From: Lethocerus indicus
Taxonomy: Eukaryota > Arthropoda > Insecta > Hemiptera > Belostomatidae
DNA: 64,000 nt
NCBI GenBank assembly: GCA_019843655.1
Contig: JACDQD010000003.1
Span: forward strand, 5,830,925-5,894,924
Reading direction: 5' to 3'
Shown here piece after piece: positions 22,343-35,758 of the stretch; the stretch's first letter is position 1, and every line of letters begins with the position of its first letter. The translations under genes and the position numbers were made by a program. The notes beneath the pieces were generated by a model. It saw nothing but the letters and a program-made list of their open reading frames with translations, had not been told where the DNA came from and made no database searches.

Positions 22343-24985
22343 TAAAGGATTGAATTCAAATTCAATCGTGTTGGAAATTAAGTCGGAGTCGCCGTCAATT
22401 TCACTTTCAGCAGTTCATGGGCGAGAGGATAGGAAACGCACCGTAGGATAGTAGTACATTTTCGGTCTATTTACCCCTTTAAGTAAAATAATTTCAAATA
22501 CCTGTTTGCGACAGACGAAGTTTTGGATAAATATTATTGGATTATAGGGTTTCAATCAGTAGGCACCGAATATACATTTATACTATACAGTTTTATACTT
22601 TCTGTGAATAATTCAACTCGTCCATTTCGTAAAATTTGATTTCGGCTGCTTGAAGTTGAGATTCGGTATGTCGCGTATACCTGCCAGTACCCCGCCTTCA
22701 CTTCCGCTAACATGAGGAACATGAGGTGTTCGGGATGATTTCATTCGTGGCACTCCATAAATTAGTTTCATGGGTTTACTTGTTTGTGAATTTCTTCAAA
22801 TATTTATTTTAACTTGGCTCTTATCGCACCCAACTTCGGACGGGAGAAGAGGTTACTTTTCGTTTTTGGGGCTCGCTAATTCTTGTTGGACGATGGGAAA
22901 CTAGGCTTTATGACTTCGGACGAAACTAATTCCGAGATTCTCTGTGCTGGGCTATTTGCGCGAGAAATTCGTCTTTCGCGCCAGCCGACGCGGCTTTAAT
23001 TCATCGTTCGAGCTCACTGGGTTGAATGGACCCAGAGCTCGCTTTGAATCTCATAAGAAATTTCCGACCCAAAGGGTCAATGTTCCGGCGCTATCCAATA
23101 CCAATCCGGAGGGCCAGTGCGTAGAATCCGGCATTACCTTCCGATGGAATCCATGTAGACCTTGATTAAGCTCAGTATTTTGAATGGGATATATCTAATT
23201 GTTATATGCTATGGAAGTATATATTTCATAGGAAATGAAAAAAATATAAAAAAAGAAATTCAAATTCTTCCATCGATCAGACCATAAACAGATTTATTAT
23301 TGCAGTAAATGCACGAGGATATTTCCTATTATATTCCGGTTATTTTAGGCCTATCAAATCAAGAAGGCAATGAAGAGATAAACCACTTGTGTGTCATTGA
23401 GTGGATATGAAATTGTTATTGCTGACACTACTACGGCGTAACATTTTGCACTGAAACTCTAAATGCGGATATTCTAAATTGCGATACAGACTCTGTTGAC
23501 CATTGGAGGGAAACGAGTTCAGTAAGTTGATATAACACGATATTGAACAACACCCTTTACAAGTACAAGGGCTTGGACGCCACAAACCACAGTGCCCGAG
23601 AAAGTTCCAGCTCAGAAAGTGAAATCGAATTGATATCCTTTCTTCAGTTCATGCGTTATTTTCAGATAGAAAAAATCAGAATAAAGAACCGGTCATAGGA
23701 GAAGCTTACATGATTGAATACAAAAAAATTCAGTTCCCAGTAGGAATTAATCCAGCATTTAAGTTCTCGTTGATTAAAAGAATAAGATACCATACAGATC
23801 AGTAGCTTATAATAAATACAGTAAATTTCCAGTAGTTGTTATTTACATTGGCCGATCAGACATTCGGGTTTGGCCTCGGTTCGAAAATATGAAAGGAGTC
23901 ATTAAAACGAAATATAAATGGAATGAACGCAAAAATGAATAGAATGAATTCTCCACAGTGTCATGGGACTTACGGAGCGACTGTTGGAACGGAAATATTC
24001 GGGTCCGGTTTTATCGCAAACGGATCTAATCAGGGCTCCAATCGAAGGGGTGGCCGCATAAAATGTACGCGGTGTTCAGGCTCCCCGAGCGCTATATCAA
24101 GGGCGCCGCCGCCGCGGCCACGCTTTGCCCAGTACATAACTCCTCGGACTCCCTCTAAAAGATACCAATCGAAGGGAATAAATTGTAGCCCCTTCACGAC
24201 CGGAGTATTTAAACCGAGGTGGGGCCACGACAAGGTCTCTCCTGGCTAGGCGGCGGCGCCCACCTTATGCAAATTTATACGCGGCTTATTATTCATGAAA
24301 CGACGGAGCGCTTCATTACACCCCCACGTATCTGCCGGCCGAATCACCGATCCCCGCCCGGTAATCATCCCCTCGGACCCGATGTAAAACAAACAATTTT
24401 TCCTAGTAGGGGCGGGTGGAGGATGACGATTCCACAATGGATTTATTCGCGAACATCGGCCCTTTACGAACGATTTAACATTAGGTATTAGCCGGGTCAT
24501 TTAACCGTCAATTTATCGATGCGATAAATACCTGCGAGTTCTTAACGCGTAGTAAGTTCGGAAACCGTAAATGGTCAGTTCTTTCGTGAACATTTCATCT
24601 GTTCGAACGATTTTAACTTTATACCTCTCACTTCCGATTGAATTTTTATTTCTATTTCAGTTTCTGGACTCCAACTATTTCATTTAGTTGAATACCAGAG
24701 TAATATAGTAGCACTTTCATATAACCTATACGGATTGATTCTGAAATAAAATATTGTACATTTGAAAAGTGTAAAAGACACGGCTGAGTATATGAAGTAA
24801 ACGGAATATAACGGAGGAGTAGAAATAAAAACAAGGAAACACGATTGTACCCTATGTCCTATTACGAGTTTTATTTCTATGATGCCGCGTTAAATGTTCA
24901 TGGAGGGGTGACCCCTGGATGAGGGGGTGCACTGGGGGCAAGTAGGCTGTTGCCGGAAAGAGGGGCAGGGGTGGAAGTAGAGACC

Positions 24986-25177
24986 TATATATAAGAAAGC
25001 AATTAACCCGGAAGTGTTACCGGGAGTCTCGGGGCCGGGGAGATTTGTTGAGTCGAGTTTTAGTTGTGGAGGATGGTGCGGGGTCACCCTTGTAATCCTG
25101 TCCCTGCGAAGGTGCATGTTGAAGTAAATTGGAAGTGGGTACCTTCATTCCACTCGGTGGACTACCAGCTTCTCTGA
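24986..25177 (+). other. Weak candidate: TATA box followed by a 34-codon ORF
   Basis: TATATATAAG at 24986-24995 lies 78 bp before an ATG at 25073 that opens a 34-codon frame ending at TGA 25175. There is no signal peptide or family match. It could be a first exon or chance. Confidence 0.15.
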
Positions 25178-28100
25178 ACCACCTGCACTGCCAATCCCCC
25201 AGTTACCCAGTTTATGACGTCACGTAATATTCCGATTCCCTTTGAAACTAAGAATACTTAGATAATAGATAAATTTCTTTCGCAATACCTGTTTTGTTGC
25301 CTGCGATGGTTTCATTTCAAACCCTCGGAAACCTCCGAGTAAATATCTTAGACGTTATATTTCTTGACGTGTTTTAACAGTTAGGTATCCTAAGTTAAAT
25401 ATAAGGATGATAATGTCAAAGTACATTTCAGTTTTAAGTAGCTTCCTATTTTCTAATCACTGTTTCAGGATCTATTTTAGGAGAGGTTTGAGAACTACGA
25501 TTTTTCAGTACGTTAACTAGTGGAATATGAGCTTCAGAGAACGAATAGTTGGCAAAACTAACATGGAATACCATTCATAAGGAAAATAATGGACAAAATA
25601 CGGGAAAATGTTATCACGAAAATTTCACTTCTGAAAGCAATAAATATAACTCAACTCCCGCTTTCCTAATTTTTTATCTAAATTACAATTACATTGTTCA
25701 CTCCACATCCCTTTCCTAAAACACCAGTAGCTTGCAAGATGCTCTACTAAATATATAATCATAATACGAAATATGTAATATAACATAGTAACACATAATT
25801 AATCTATACCCCATTGTTGAAATGGTGAACAGTGTTTGTTTCTAAGCAACAATTGTCCTTAAAACACTAATGCCTCCGCTTCCCCTAACACATAACCGCT
25901 AATCTTTTGTCCTATGCCGTTCGTCAGTCTCAAGGATAAGATATAACAGAGGAGATATAAAATCGCTGTTTTTTTCCGCGTGCCGAAGAACACAGGTACA
26001 TAATTTTCATTGAAAATGAAAATTAAGAAACTAGCACTATTCCAAAGTTGGTGCCACATCAGCGACACACATTTGATTTGATTATCAGTAGTTTTATTAA
26101 AATGAGAGGAAACATTTTTTTAGGTGATCCAGATATGAGCGGTAAACGTTTTTTAATCAACCTATTATATAGCTTACGAATGTTCTACGAACTCTATAGC
26201 ACTAAGTGTACACTCTGGAATAGCTACACCGCTTTTTGCTGATGGAAGAACTGAGAACTATAATTTTAAATTACCTTTAAAAATTTCAATGGGACGTTAT
26301 CGGTCTTACTGGTTCCAAGAGGTCCGACATCTCGGATCAGTTTCCCCCTTTATTTTCCCATACAGGTAAAATAAATATATATTATACAGTACCTATTCGA
26401 TGGTTCAACTCGGTCTCAGAGGGGGCTTCATCCGTTAATTCTGCCGCCCCTCTGGTTGTAGGGGGAGGTCGGAAGGAACCATCCCCCAAGTTTTTGTTGG
26501 GAAATCTACTGGAACCAACAAGGGACGATAATACAGCCTTGGCATCCCCCGGGCCTTGGATCTTACCCAGAACTTCGGCTGCCGGACCCCAGCCCAACGG
26601 CCGCAAACACCGTCGCCCGGGAAGAGGCCACTACCGGTAAACTTGGGCCGGCAAAATCGATATACCCGTTTCGACGAGTTTCCCAACTCGAGAAAAAGGT
26701 ATAAACGATCCCTATATTCGAAACAAACGCCAACCTTTGGTTGATCGCATCCCAAATACAGAAAAACGAAACTAAATCCTTTTCTAGACGGTGTTCGAGG
26801 TTGTATAATGAAGCGGCTTCGTAACAAGCAAGAATGAATACAATCAAATTTTAAATAAGATAATTAAATTATACAAGTGACAAAGTTATAGTATAAACCC
26901 TTAAATAACTGTTCTGTTAGTTGTTTAGATCCCTTTAAGTTGAATTTGTGGCCTAATCAATGCCAGGAGATTTAAAGAAAATAATGAAGTTAGAATACTA
27001 TAAAGGGCTATAAACCAACGAAACATATTAACCAAGCAGGAATACGGTTTTCAAAATAATTATTTTAATTCCTATAGAAAAAGCCTAATTAGACGTAGAG
27101 TGATTGTTAAATAAAAAAAAATCCACAGATATTAAGAATTCTTCTCCGCAGGGGAATGGAATTTATTCATGAACGAGGTGGAGCACAACGTTTTAAAAAA
27201 TTGCATTCTCGTCCATCAATTATTCAGACCTATTTCGTATGTCGACCAACAAATTCTGTTTCCGCTTGCTCCCGGAATTCAGTGGACGGGAAGATGAATT
27301 CAAGTGGGAACTTGTATTGTACAAATATAAGCGTGAAACATCGAACTAATGGTTATTCCGATCTTTATAAATTATAATCAATGTTCTTGTTTTCCTTGTG
27401 TACATTATAATCGAGATTGTGTGTGGAGTAACGATTATCTGTAAAAATTGATGAATCCCCTTAAACCGAGCTCTCCCGGCTATCCCCCAGGCTCGCCACT
27501 TCAGCTGCTATACATAGGCCTAATAAATGATTCATATCTCTAATTAACATCTTTAATTTCCTTTCAGCGTTCAGTTAAATCGTTGAGTCGACGGTAGATA
27601 ACGGAGGCTTTTGTTTTTTTTTTACTGTACTTTTGGTTGTTTGTTTTGTTTTTTACCGTCGATAGCGTCGCGACGTTACGCAGGAAATTGGGGCTTATCG
27701 AAGAGAGATAAGAGCGGTCAGTGCTAAGTCACGTATCCGTGATTCCCCAGAACCAGTGCGAAAGCCAATCCCTCAGAGACCGTCCGACTTGCGGACTTGC
27801 TTTAGATTTATCCTAAAGAAGCAATTGAAGAGTTCGACATATCTCCTGTGCTTGCGATCTGTTTTAATGTGTGGAATATAATAGACTACACCTCCGAATA
27901 ATAAATATTGGAGTATTCGAGAATGCGACATAAATCCAGCCTATACTGTTAAAACCTATAAAGAAAAATTTACTTGAAGAACACTTCAATGAAAAGAGTT
28001 TCTTGTAGTATGATCCAGTTTCGTAATTTGTTTTTACTTATTCGGTGCGTTGAAACTTGATTCGACTTGTAAAGCCTCCTCGAGAGGAGTTTTGTACTCG

Positions 28101-29462
28101 ACATAAATTGATTTTCAGTACATATATTCGCCCCTATATTTGTCAGTTCGTATAGACAAATATTTAGGAAAAAGAAATCCTCGCATCTTTCTCTCCGCAA
28201 GATTAATTGCTTTCCTCGAAGGGACCCTAGGAGATGAATTTCTCCTCCGGGGAGAGCATTGCAAGTGATATGTTGTGCATAGGGAAGCAATACCGAAAGT
28301 AGGTTTCGTTGTGAGAGGTTTAACGACCGGCGTATATTTGTGAACGCCCCCGGCAAAGTGGGAGCTCTCCCCGGATTGGTCCACCTTCGGTAATGTTTCT
28401 TTTTAACATCATTTATCCTGCGCACAATGCGATGTATTTGGTATCAAGTAAAGTACCGGAGAAAGATAATAAAGTTTTGGTCTAACTTTCGTTTAACATG
28501 TGAAAATAAATTTGTAGCAGACAATTTCATAGGGGTTTGATTAATATTAAGAATTGATTTTTTACGGGAGCGGATAAACCCTTCAGTCCAAACCTAAGAT
28601 CAGAAAAAACACTACAGTCAGTTGTACTGTCCCAATTGCCCGGCGAATAGTTATCAGTCGAGTTGTAGAGAAAACCTCCTCGAGGGTCCTCTTTTTAATA
28701 CAGACCTTACTCTGCGGGTCTTGTACATGTGAACTGAGTGGCGACCTGAGAATGAATACAAATAGACGTGTTGGCCCCTTAAAAAACCATTCACGCATTG
28801 TAAACGGGACTAATTCCAAATTAAATGGCCCGACCGCACCGAGGGGAACAAGATGAAATGTGATTTATTGGAACGCAGGGGAGAAATCCGCTGGGAGGTC
28901 GTGCGTCCGGAACCCCACCCTCCGCCTACACTTCAATATCCATTCCTGTAAATCAAATTGGATCCGCAGCGAGCAGCTCAGCCGATGTATTATTTTCCGA
29001 AAGAAACCTGCATTTCAAAAGAGATCACCACGTCCGGTACTCATCTCATTTTTATTTCGATATGTATATTTGTTTCTATCTAGCTTTTAAGCTTAGCACC
29101 TCAATAATATATCTTATTTTTGAGGTGGGTCGATGAAGACAAACTTATTCCGAATAACCAGTTTAACGCTCGTATCGTTCACAGAGGTTAAGACGATCGT
29201 AATTGCCCAATTTTCAACTCGATCTTTAGTCCAGGAAAAATTGAATTTCAATTCTAGTTCCTTTGGATGGAATATACTGATGGAAAAATACTGTTCTTTT
29301 CTGAACAACATAACTTTCGTCGGTGCATTTATATTGGGTGGGCAAAATAATTTGGAAAATTAATTTCTCAAATGGAGCAGTAGATTAATGACTTTGTTGT
29401 TTCGCTATTGGCGTTGATATTCACTAGTGCCATTTTTTATAACTCTTATGAGCGCCGTGAGC

Positions 29463-29487
29463 CCTCTAGGACTTATAAGTCCAGAGG
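29463..29487. repeat. 25-bp near-perfect palindrome
   Basis: CCTCT-A-GGACTTA meets TAAGTCC-AGAGG: 12 paired bases per side with a single extra A. Lies in a GC-mixed segment with no gene. Confidence 0.7.
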
Positions 29488-30837
29488 CATGCACCCTGTC
29501 ACCACCTGTAGAGCGCCCGTTCTCACCGTTCTGCATACCGGCACTGCGAGAAGTAAAAACCAGCGGTGTTAAACACTATGCTCAATGACCAGTCGGCATA
29601 TCTGGAAATACCGCCCTACGCTAGAAACCTCTCTCAAATCCCTAAGCGGAGACAGCTCTCTAGTTTGAACATAGCAGGTCGTAAGTTTGTTCAGAGCTAG
29701 TGCGAGGGTTTCCCCTTAACGCTAGCCATAACGGGTAGGGAAGGGGATGTATGAGGGTCGGTTGTAAACAGTTGAGATGGGTGCGGATGAACCGCACTGT
29801 AAGCGCGGAACAGGGACCTGGCAAATTAACACCGGATTTAGGGAGGGAGGGTGGCAAAGATTTCGCAGGAGTCTGGTCCCTGGCCGGGTATTCGGGTCCA
29901 GGTCTACACCTGGGTCGGCCGCAACATAACAACGAAACTCCCACCGCACAACTTCTATGCAACACTTCATGATTTATGTGCTGCACCGCTTGAGGAACCG
30001 GAGAAAGTTCAGGTCGCCCTAATTAAAATATACTCTACATCGCTACTGCGAATCTCCTACCGGCAAGTATAGTCAGAAATAAAAAAGTAGACGTGTTCTC
30101 TGATAATCAGTGAGGTGGTTATTTCGACTATGCATTATATTTTTATTGTATTGATTTAAAATTGTATTTTGAATAGTATTTAATTTGGGAGAAAATAACT
30201 AAGTAAGTAAGTAAGAATAAAATAATTAAGTATAGGAGGGCAGTTCCAACGAAATCCTGATGCGACATCGGTTCACTTAGGAGACAATAAACTGAAGGGA
30301 CGAAACGAGTAACATCTAGAAGTATCATAACAACTTCAAAATTACTAAAGCTCTAAAATCGAGAATTTTAGGTTTGTATCAAGTGTGATGGTTAACAAAA
30401 AATAAAATTTTATTTTTAAAAAGGAATTTAGGAAAAGGACACACTCTCATAATTTTTAGTTATTCTTTTTCATATTAGGGGTATAAAATCCGTTGTGTAC
30501 TACTTTGAAAACCTCTACGGGTGTAAGGAAACGCTATTTAAAGAATAACCCTTTGTTCTGGTTTTGCCAAGTGAACCAATTGTGAAGCCGGCTTCTATGG
30601 GAGCTTCAACCGGTGGGAAGGCGTCGCTGGGAATTTTCTCACAGTGGAACTGCTTCTCGAACTGAAAATTTACGAGCTCCCTACGAGGACTTCCCAAGAA
30701 GTTAACTGTACCGAGTCCGAACTTGGTACTCCGCCGGCCCGGGTTCAAGCCCAGACTGAACGATGCCTGACAGAACAGAGAGTGAACTTCGCGTCAAACG
30801 AAGTTAACGCCCCGGGTCTTAACGTCACGGATTGTGT

Positions 30838-30858
30838 ACGACGACGACGACGACGACG
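30838..30858. repeat. (ACG)7 trinucleotide repeat
   Basis: Seven uninterrupted ACG units in noncoding DNA. Confidence 0.9.
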
Positions 30859-32020
30859 GCCAAGACTAAGACGAGTGCGAGCACCCTATTTTCTTTCCCT
30901 TTTTTAAACTCTTATTTCTTCCAAAAACTCCCGCCTCGCTCTTCTCGCATTTTCCGACACCGAGAACCGTTTGTATCCCGAGGCCCGAGAATAAAAAGGA
31001 ACTGTACTTAATAGTTTATGAATAATAGGCCGCCCTTTTGCGTACTTTGAGCTATTTTTTATGCGATTTTCTTCGCCACATCCTACTAGCGAATACAATA
31101 GTTACAATGCGTAACTATTAAAACATTTAATGCAAAAGGAAATATAGGAAAAGTTAGTAAAACTGAATAAGTATTTATTAAAGCTTTCTTCTGATATCGG
31201 TCAATTTCGCAGGGCCCATTCTGGCGAAATAAGCCAATGGCTTACCTAATCTTTATTTATATTATCTAAATTTTAGAAGAAAAATTATTATTTAAACAAG
31301 AATTAAAACACAACTTTTTGTTCGAAAATTTAGAATTATCTCCTGTTAGAGTTGGAGGCAATGAAAATAAAACCACTTCATAATAGTTTCTCACTGCATA
31401 AACTCTCGTTAATAGGACCGGCTGTGTTATAACTATCAAATAAACGATCGTGTGAATTGCCCCTTCTGCGCTTTAATTCAAGTTGGGCGCGATTTATTAT
31501 TATTTCACCCCAAACGTTCCTTCTTCAAAATTTCAGCCGGTTAAAACCGGCTTAATGAATTCTTACGGCAGTGTTTCGCATTTATATTGAACCGCTGGGA
31601 GATAGCAAAAAGACTTGTAATTCATACTGTTATAAGGTAAAGTGCGGTGGCGGTACAGCGCTACCCCGCCCGCTGCGCGTATACCTCTCGTTAATTCAAA
31701 CTATTCATTCAGGTTCACAGGTCCGCGTATAAACTGAATATATGGGGGAATAGTTTTAATAAAATATCGACCCTATAATTTTATCTTTCGAGGTGTATCG
31801 CACCCGGATAATGTTTTTTTGTTTTTTCAGTATCTGATAAAAATTATTTGTTAAGTCCTGGTATTTATTATTCAAAAATATAACTAACCTCCCATAAAAA
31901 CGATGGAGGACAAAAGTTCAAATTGTCGTTTATATTAAGGTTTAAAAATGTGGTTCCCATCTCCAATTTGAACTGGCTAAATTTGAAAGCGGGGTTGTAT
32001 TTGGGCCGAGGCTGAGGTTG

Positions 32021-32031
32021 CCCCCCCCCCC
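32021..32031. repeat. Poly-C tract of 11
   Basis: Run of eleven C. It lies near a G-rich stretch at 32090-32125. Confidence 0.85.
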
Positions 32032-35000
32032 AAATGAAAAAAAGCCCCAGGAATAGACACAGAAAAAGAGCGAACGGTGGTCGTGGCGTGTTCGGTGGGG
32101 GGTGGTCGGGGGTTGGAGGAAAAGGGCCGTTTAATTGGGCACTCGTTGAATCGTAATTAGCCGGCGTGTCGATTGTCGAAAGCCGTGCTCTGGGCCCCAG
32201 GGTTCAGGCCTTTCAATCGGTCCCGTTTGTTGTCCCCAAGTATTTGTGGCCGGTGGTTTCACGTTCGATCCTCACGGAACCCGATATCCATTGGAATTTC
32301 TCTACTGTTTCGCGGTCTGAAAATACACGAATGGGACACGAGTCGAGGTGTGAAATGTACAGCCCGGTAATAAAATACCGTACAGGTGATTCCTTTTTTT
32401 GTCGCCAAAGATCGCCCTTCGAATTACTGCCAATAAAATAATAATTTAAAGAAATACATTTACGTTCCATTTTATTTTGTGAGAGAAAGGAAAACGTAGA
32501 GTAAATTTTCTACGAAAATTGTATCTTTCTGGAAACCTAGGTGTCCCATTTGTTCAGCGATATCGTCGAACCGATCCTTCAGGGTGATCGCTTTTAGAAA
32601 TCCACAACCTCATGACGCCCCAACCTGGAAAAGTTGTTTTGAGTTTATGCGTAAGTAAACCGAAAAAAAACTCCATCAGAGATATAAGTACGATGGAGCG
32701 CGTAAATGTATTTGCGGAGACAAAGAATGTCCGTAGGTGATATGAAATTGAATCTTTTCCAGAATCGGAAGTGAAACTTCTCCTTTTACGGTGTCCACAT
32801 CTTACTGTTTGACTTTCATCTCTTCGGACAACTTACACGGCGACAAAACAGGGAACCGGAAGAAATTCGGGCCGCAAGACCTGTTGCGGTTTTACCGTTG
32901 AGCGGAAGATTTCTTCTTAAATTGAATGTCAAAACTTCAAGGGCGTCGGAAAAGCAAATTTCGCGAGCAGAGAGAGACGTGAAAAGGGACTGGGGGGCTG
33001 ATAACCGGGTCAAATGTGAAAAAGGGACGCATATTAAAGGACGAATCTTATTTCATTTGAATTGGTATGGAATTTCGGATTGAGAAAAGTATGCGTTATA
33101 ATTGGGGACTGTTCTCTAATGTCGTGTTTATCGATCTGAGTCTTGTCACTTACGGCCTTCCTCATAGGCTCATAAACTGCTTTAATATGTCCACATATTT
33201 TAATTGCACTTTAATGTTTGGTTGATAATATTAAACTATATAATATTCTATGTTTATAAGAAAATTATGAAATCCCACATTAGGAGTATATAATAAATTA
33301 TAGAAACTGATAGACCTGTCTTCTGGTATATTTTCATAATAAATAAGAAAAAGTTTGTATGATGTTAGATAAGTTCACCTGATCGTCTGTCAACCAGGTG
33401 AAGAATTTATATTGGGGAGATGTTATATGCCCAAATCAGGTTATTGGTATCAACCATATACGGGATTGATGAATGGAACGTCACTGGTAATTGTTCCAAA
33501 CCCAGATCGTCGCTTGACGAATCCAACAATAAAAAAACTTCATTGTAAATCCATAGTACTTACTACTAACAAATACTAGATAGTACTAGAACAAATCACT
33601 ATAATTATTTAGGTTAGGTTACTTCCATACTATATAGCAGAGAGCATTAGTCGTCCCATCCGAAATTATATCATCCAACACACAGATCGAGAGTTAACTA
33701 GGGAAACTTTGTAAGTACAAACTAATTAGAACCAATTCGAAACTAAGAATAAACAATTATCAATCGCATCCTGCTTTACGTGAATCGAGTTTTTAAAACA
33801 AATGGAATACAACTATATTAAGCTAAATAAATCCAAAACACTAATTAAAATTTATGACCAGTAATTTACCTATCCCTATCACCATTGGTCATACCTTATG
33901 CAGGCAACATGTAACAGCATTAATAAATCAGTATAAATGTAAACGTCGTACAATTATACTAGGGAAAAAGGACTATAATCAGATTGTATAACAAATTGAA
34001 CCGAATGAAATTAACAATTTAATTATAAGTTTTTTATTTTAAGAAAGAAATTATAGCATTAAACCCGAAGTCCCGAAATCGGATCTACTATTTTCACCAA
34101 ATTTCCCCCTTCGCCGTAAGCATAATGATGAGGTACGAGAAAAGTAACTCTGGGAAAATTAGTTTGCAGTGTCAGGAGCAATGCAAACCCGTTTAAACGA
34201 CCGAAACACTCGAGAGCGTTTAATCACATCGACGGTCTAATCTCATTGTCAGTCACAATGGAAGGAATTAACCGGCTCCCGTCGGTAGTGGAGGGCGGCC
34301 TCCCTTACCCCCTTTCCCCTCAGCCCTCTGTTTGAAGGGAAACGACATTTGAAGCGAGGCACTTAGCGTGCATTCAAAGTGAAGCCCTGAATCTAAGTCA
34401 ACTGCCGAGGTTAACTAAGTGGGCCGCTATGGGGAGCGGAGCAGATCGACGTCCCAAGTAAATTTTCTAGTAACTAAGTTACTTAAAGTTGGTTGCGGAC
34501 AGAGGCCGAACACACGTCGGGCCTCGCCCTCTTACCGCCCGCCCGCCGGGGACGCGCCCGCTAATTACCCTAATGCAATGACCAAATCACGTCCACAATT
34601 CAACTTTCCCCCGCCCAACCTATTTTGGGAGCCCACCCGGGGGAGCTCATACGGAGGCCCCTCACACCGCAATTATTACTACACTTTAGTGCAATAAAAC
34701 AGTGGAAAAATTGGTACAACAAAACCTTAATTTACTAATATAGTGATAGTTTGGAAGTACTTCCAAAGAGAAATCATGAGTGAAATTATCCCTTGTTTAA
34801 TATTCTACAAAATACCCTCACGGACGTTTATCAATTGTAGTAGTGATAGTAAATATATATAGACATTATTTCAAGCGATCCAATCTTACAGTTGTATTTA
34901 ATTTGTGAAAGTAATTAAACAAAGAGTAATAGCGCTTCCCTTCTGGTTTAGTGAAAGGCTTTGAATGATTTATAGTCGATTAACTAGTGGATGTTCAGTA

Positions 35001-35736
35001 CGAAGTAGGCCGTGGAACGCCCGCATGACATGAAAGGTGATGATTTAAGGGGAAAAAGCGCGCAACGGGCCTGATCAAAATTCGGTCCATTTATTTGTAT
35101 AGATTGGGATTGACAATTAATTTTTATTTGCCAGCACACGAAAGTAGCACGAGTATCCCTTTATTATACTAGGGGTAATAAAATTGAACCATTAATTAAA
35201 TTTGGTAATTTTACTTTTCTTATTAGTATTAGTACATCCTTATAATTCGTCTTAGGATTTACATTTATTCCTTGTATATATCACTTTGAATACTTCGACA
35301 TAATTTTCCTAACTTTAATACCGGCGGAGGTAGCAACTTATTGGTACAAAGAAACTGGTTTAATGAGGCAGACCATACATCTGACCAGGTCAAAGGACGA
35401 GTCACGATGGTTGAATTGTAGAATGTCTCTCAAATCAATTACACAAGCCGATGTCGCTCAAAGAACGAGATTAAGCCCCCGCGTGTAATAGAATCGCAGT
35501 TTATATAATCGCGTTCAACGCAGACGTTTCCTCGCCCAGTCGTAATCACTTATCTCTGAAAAATTATTCCATCGGAGCAATTCAATTAAAAGTATTAAAC
35601 GTTAAAGAACTAGGCCCAAATGGAGATTAAAAAAAACTAATTGAATTTGGGCAAATTAAAACCGACTCCGACATTAAACTTGAAAATTTTCCGCCTCTGT
35701 GTACAATTAATTGACTTAACGGAGTCCGAGGAATTT

Positions 35737-35758
35737 CTCCGGCTCGGTTAAGCCGGAG
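35737..35758. repeat. Short hairpin, 8-bp stem
   Basis: CTCCGGCT, loop CGGTTA, AGCCGGAG. Nearby CGGAGTCCG occurs twice as a direct repeat (about 35720 and 35754). Confidence 0.6.

Noticed and set aside
27970..28425. 151-codon ORF on the minus strand
   Set aside because: No domain or signal peptide; a second overlapping ORF in another frame is equally open.
30738..30756. GGGTTCAAGCCC as a second B-box-like site
   Set aside because: No A box and no cloverleaf; it lies in a GC-rich island where such a match is likely by chance.
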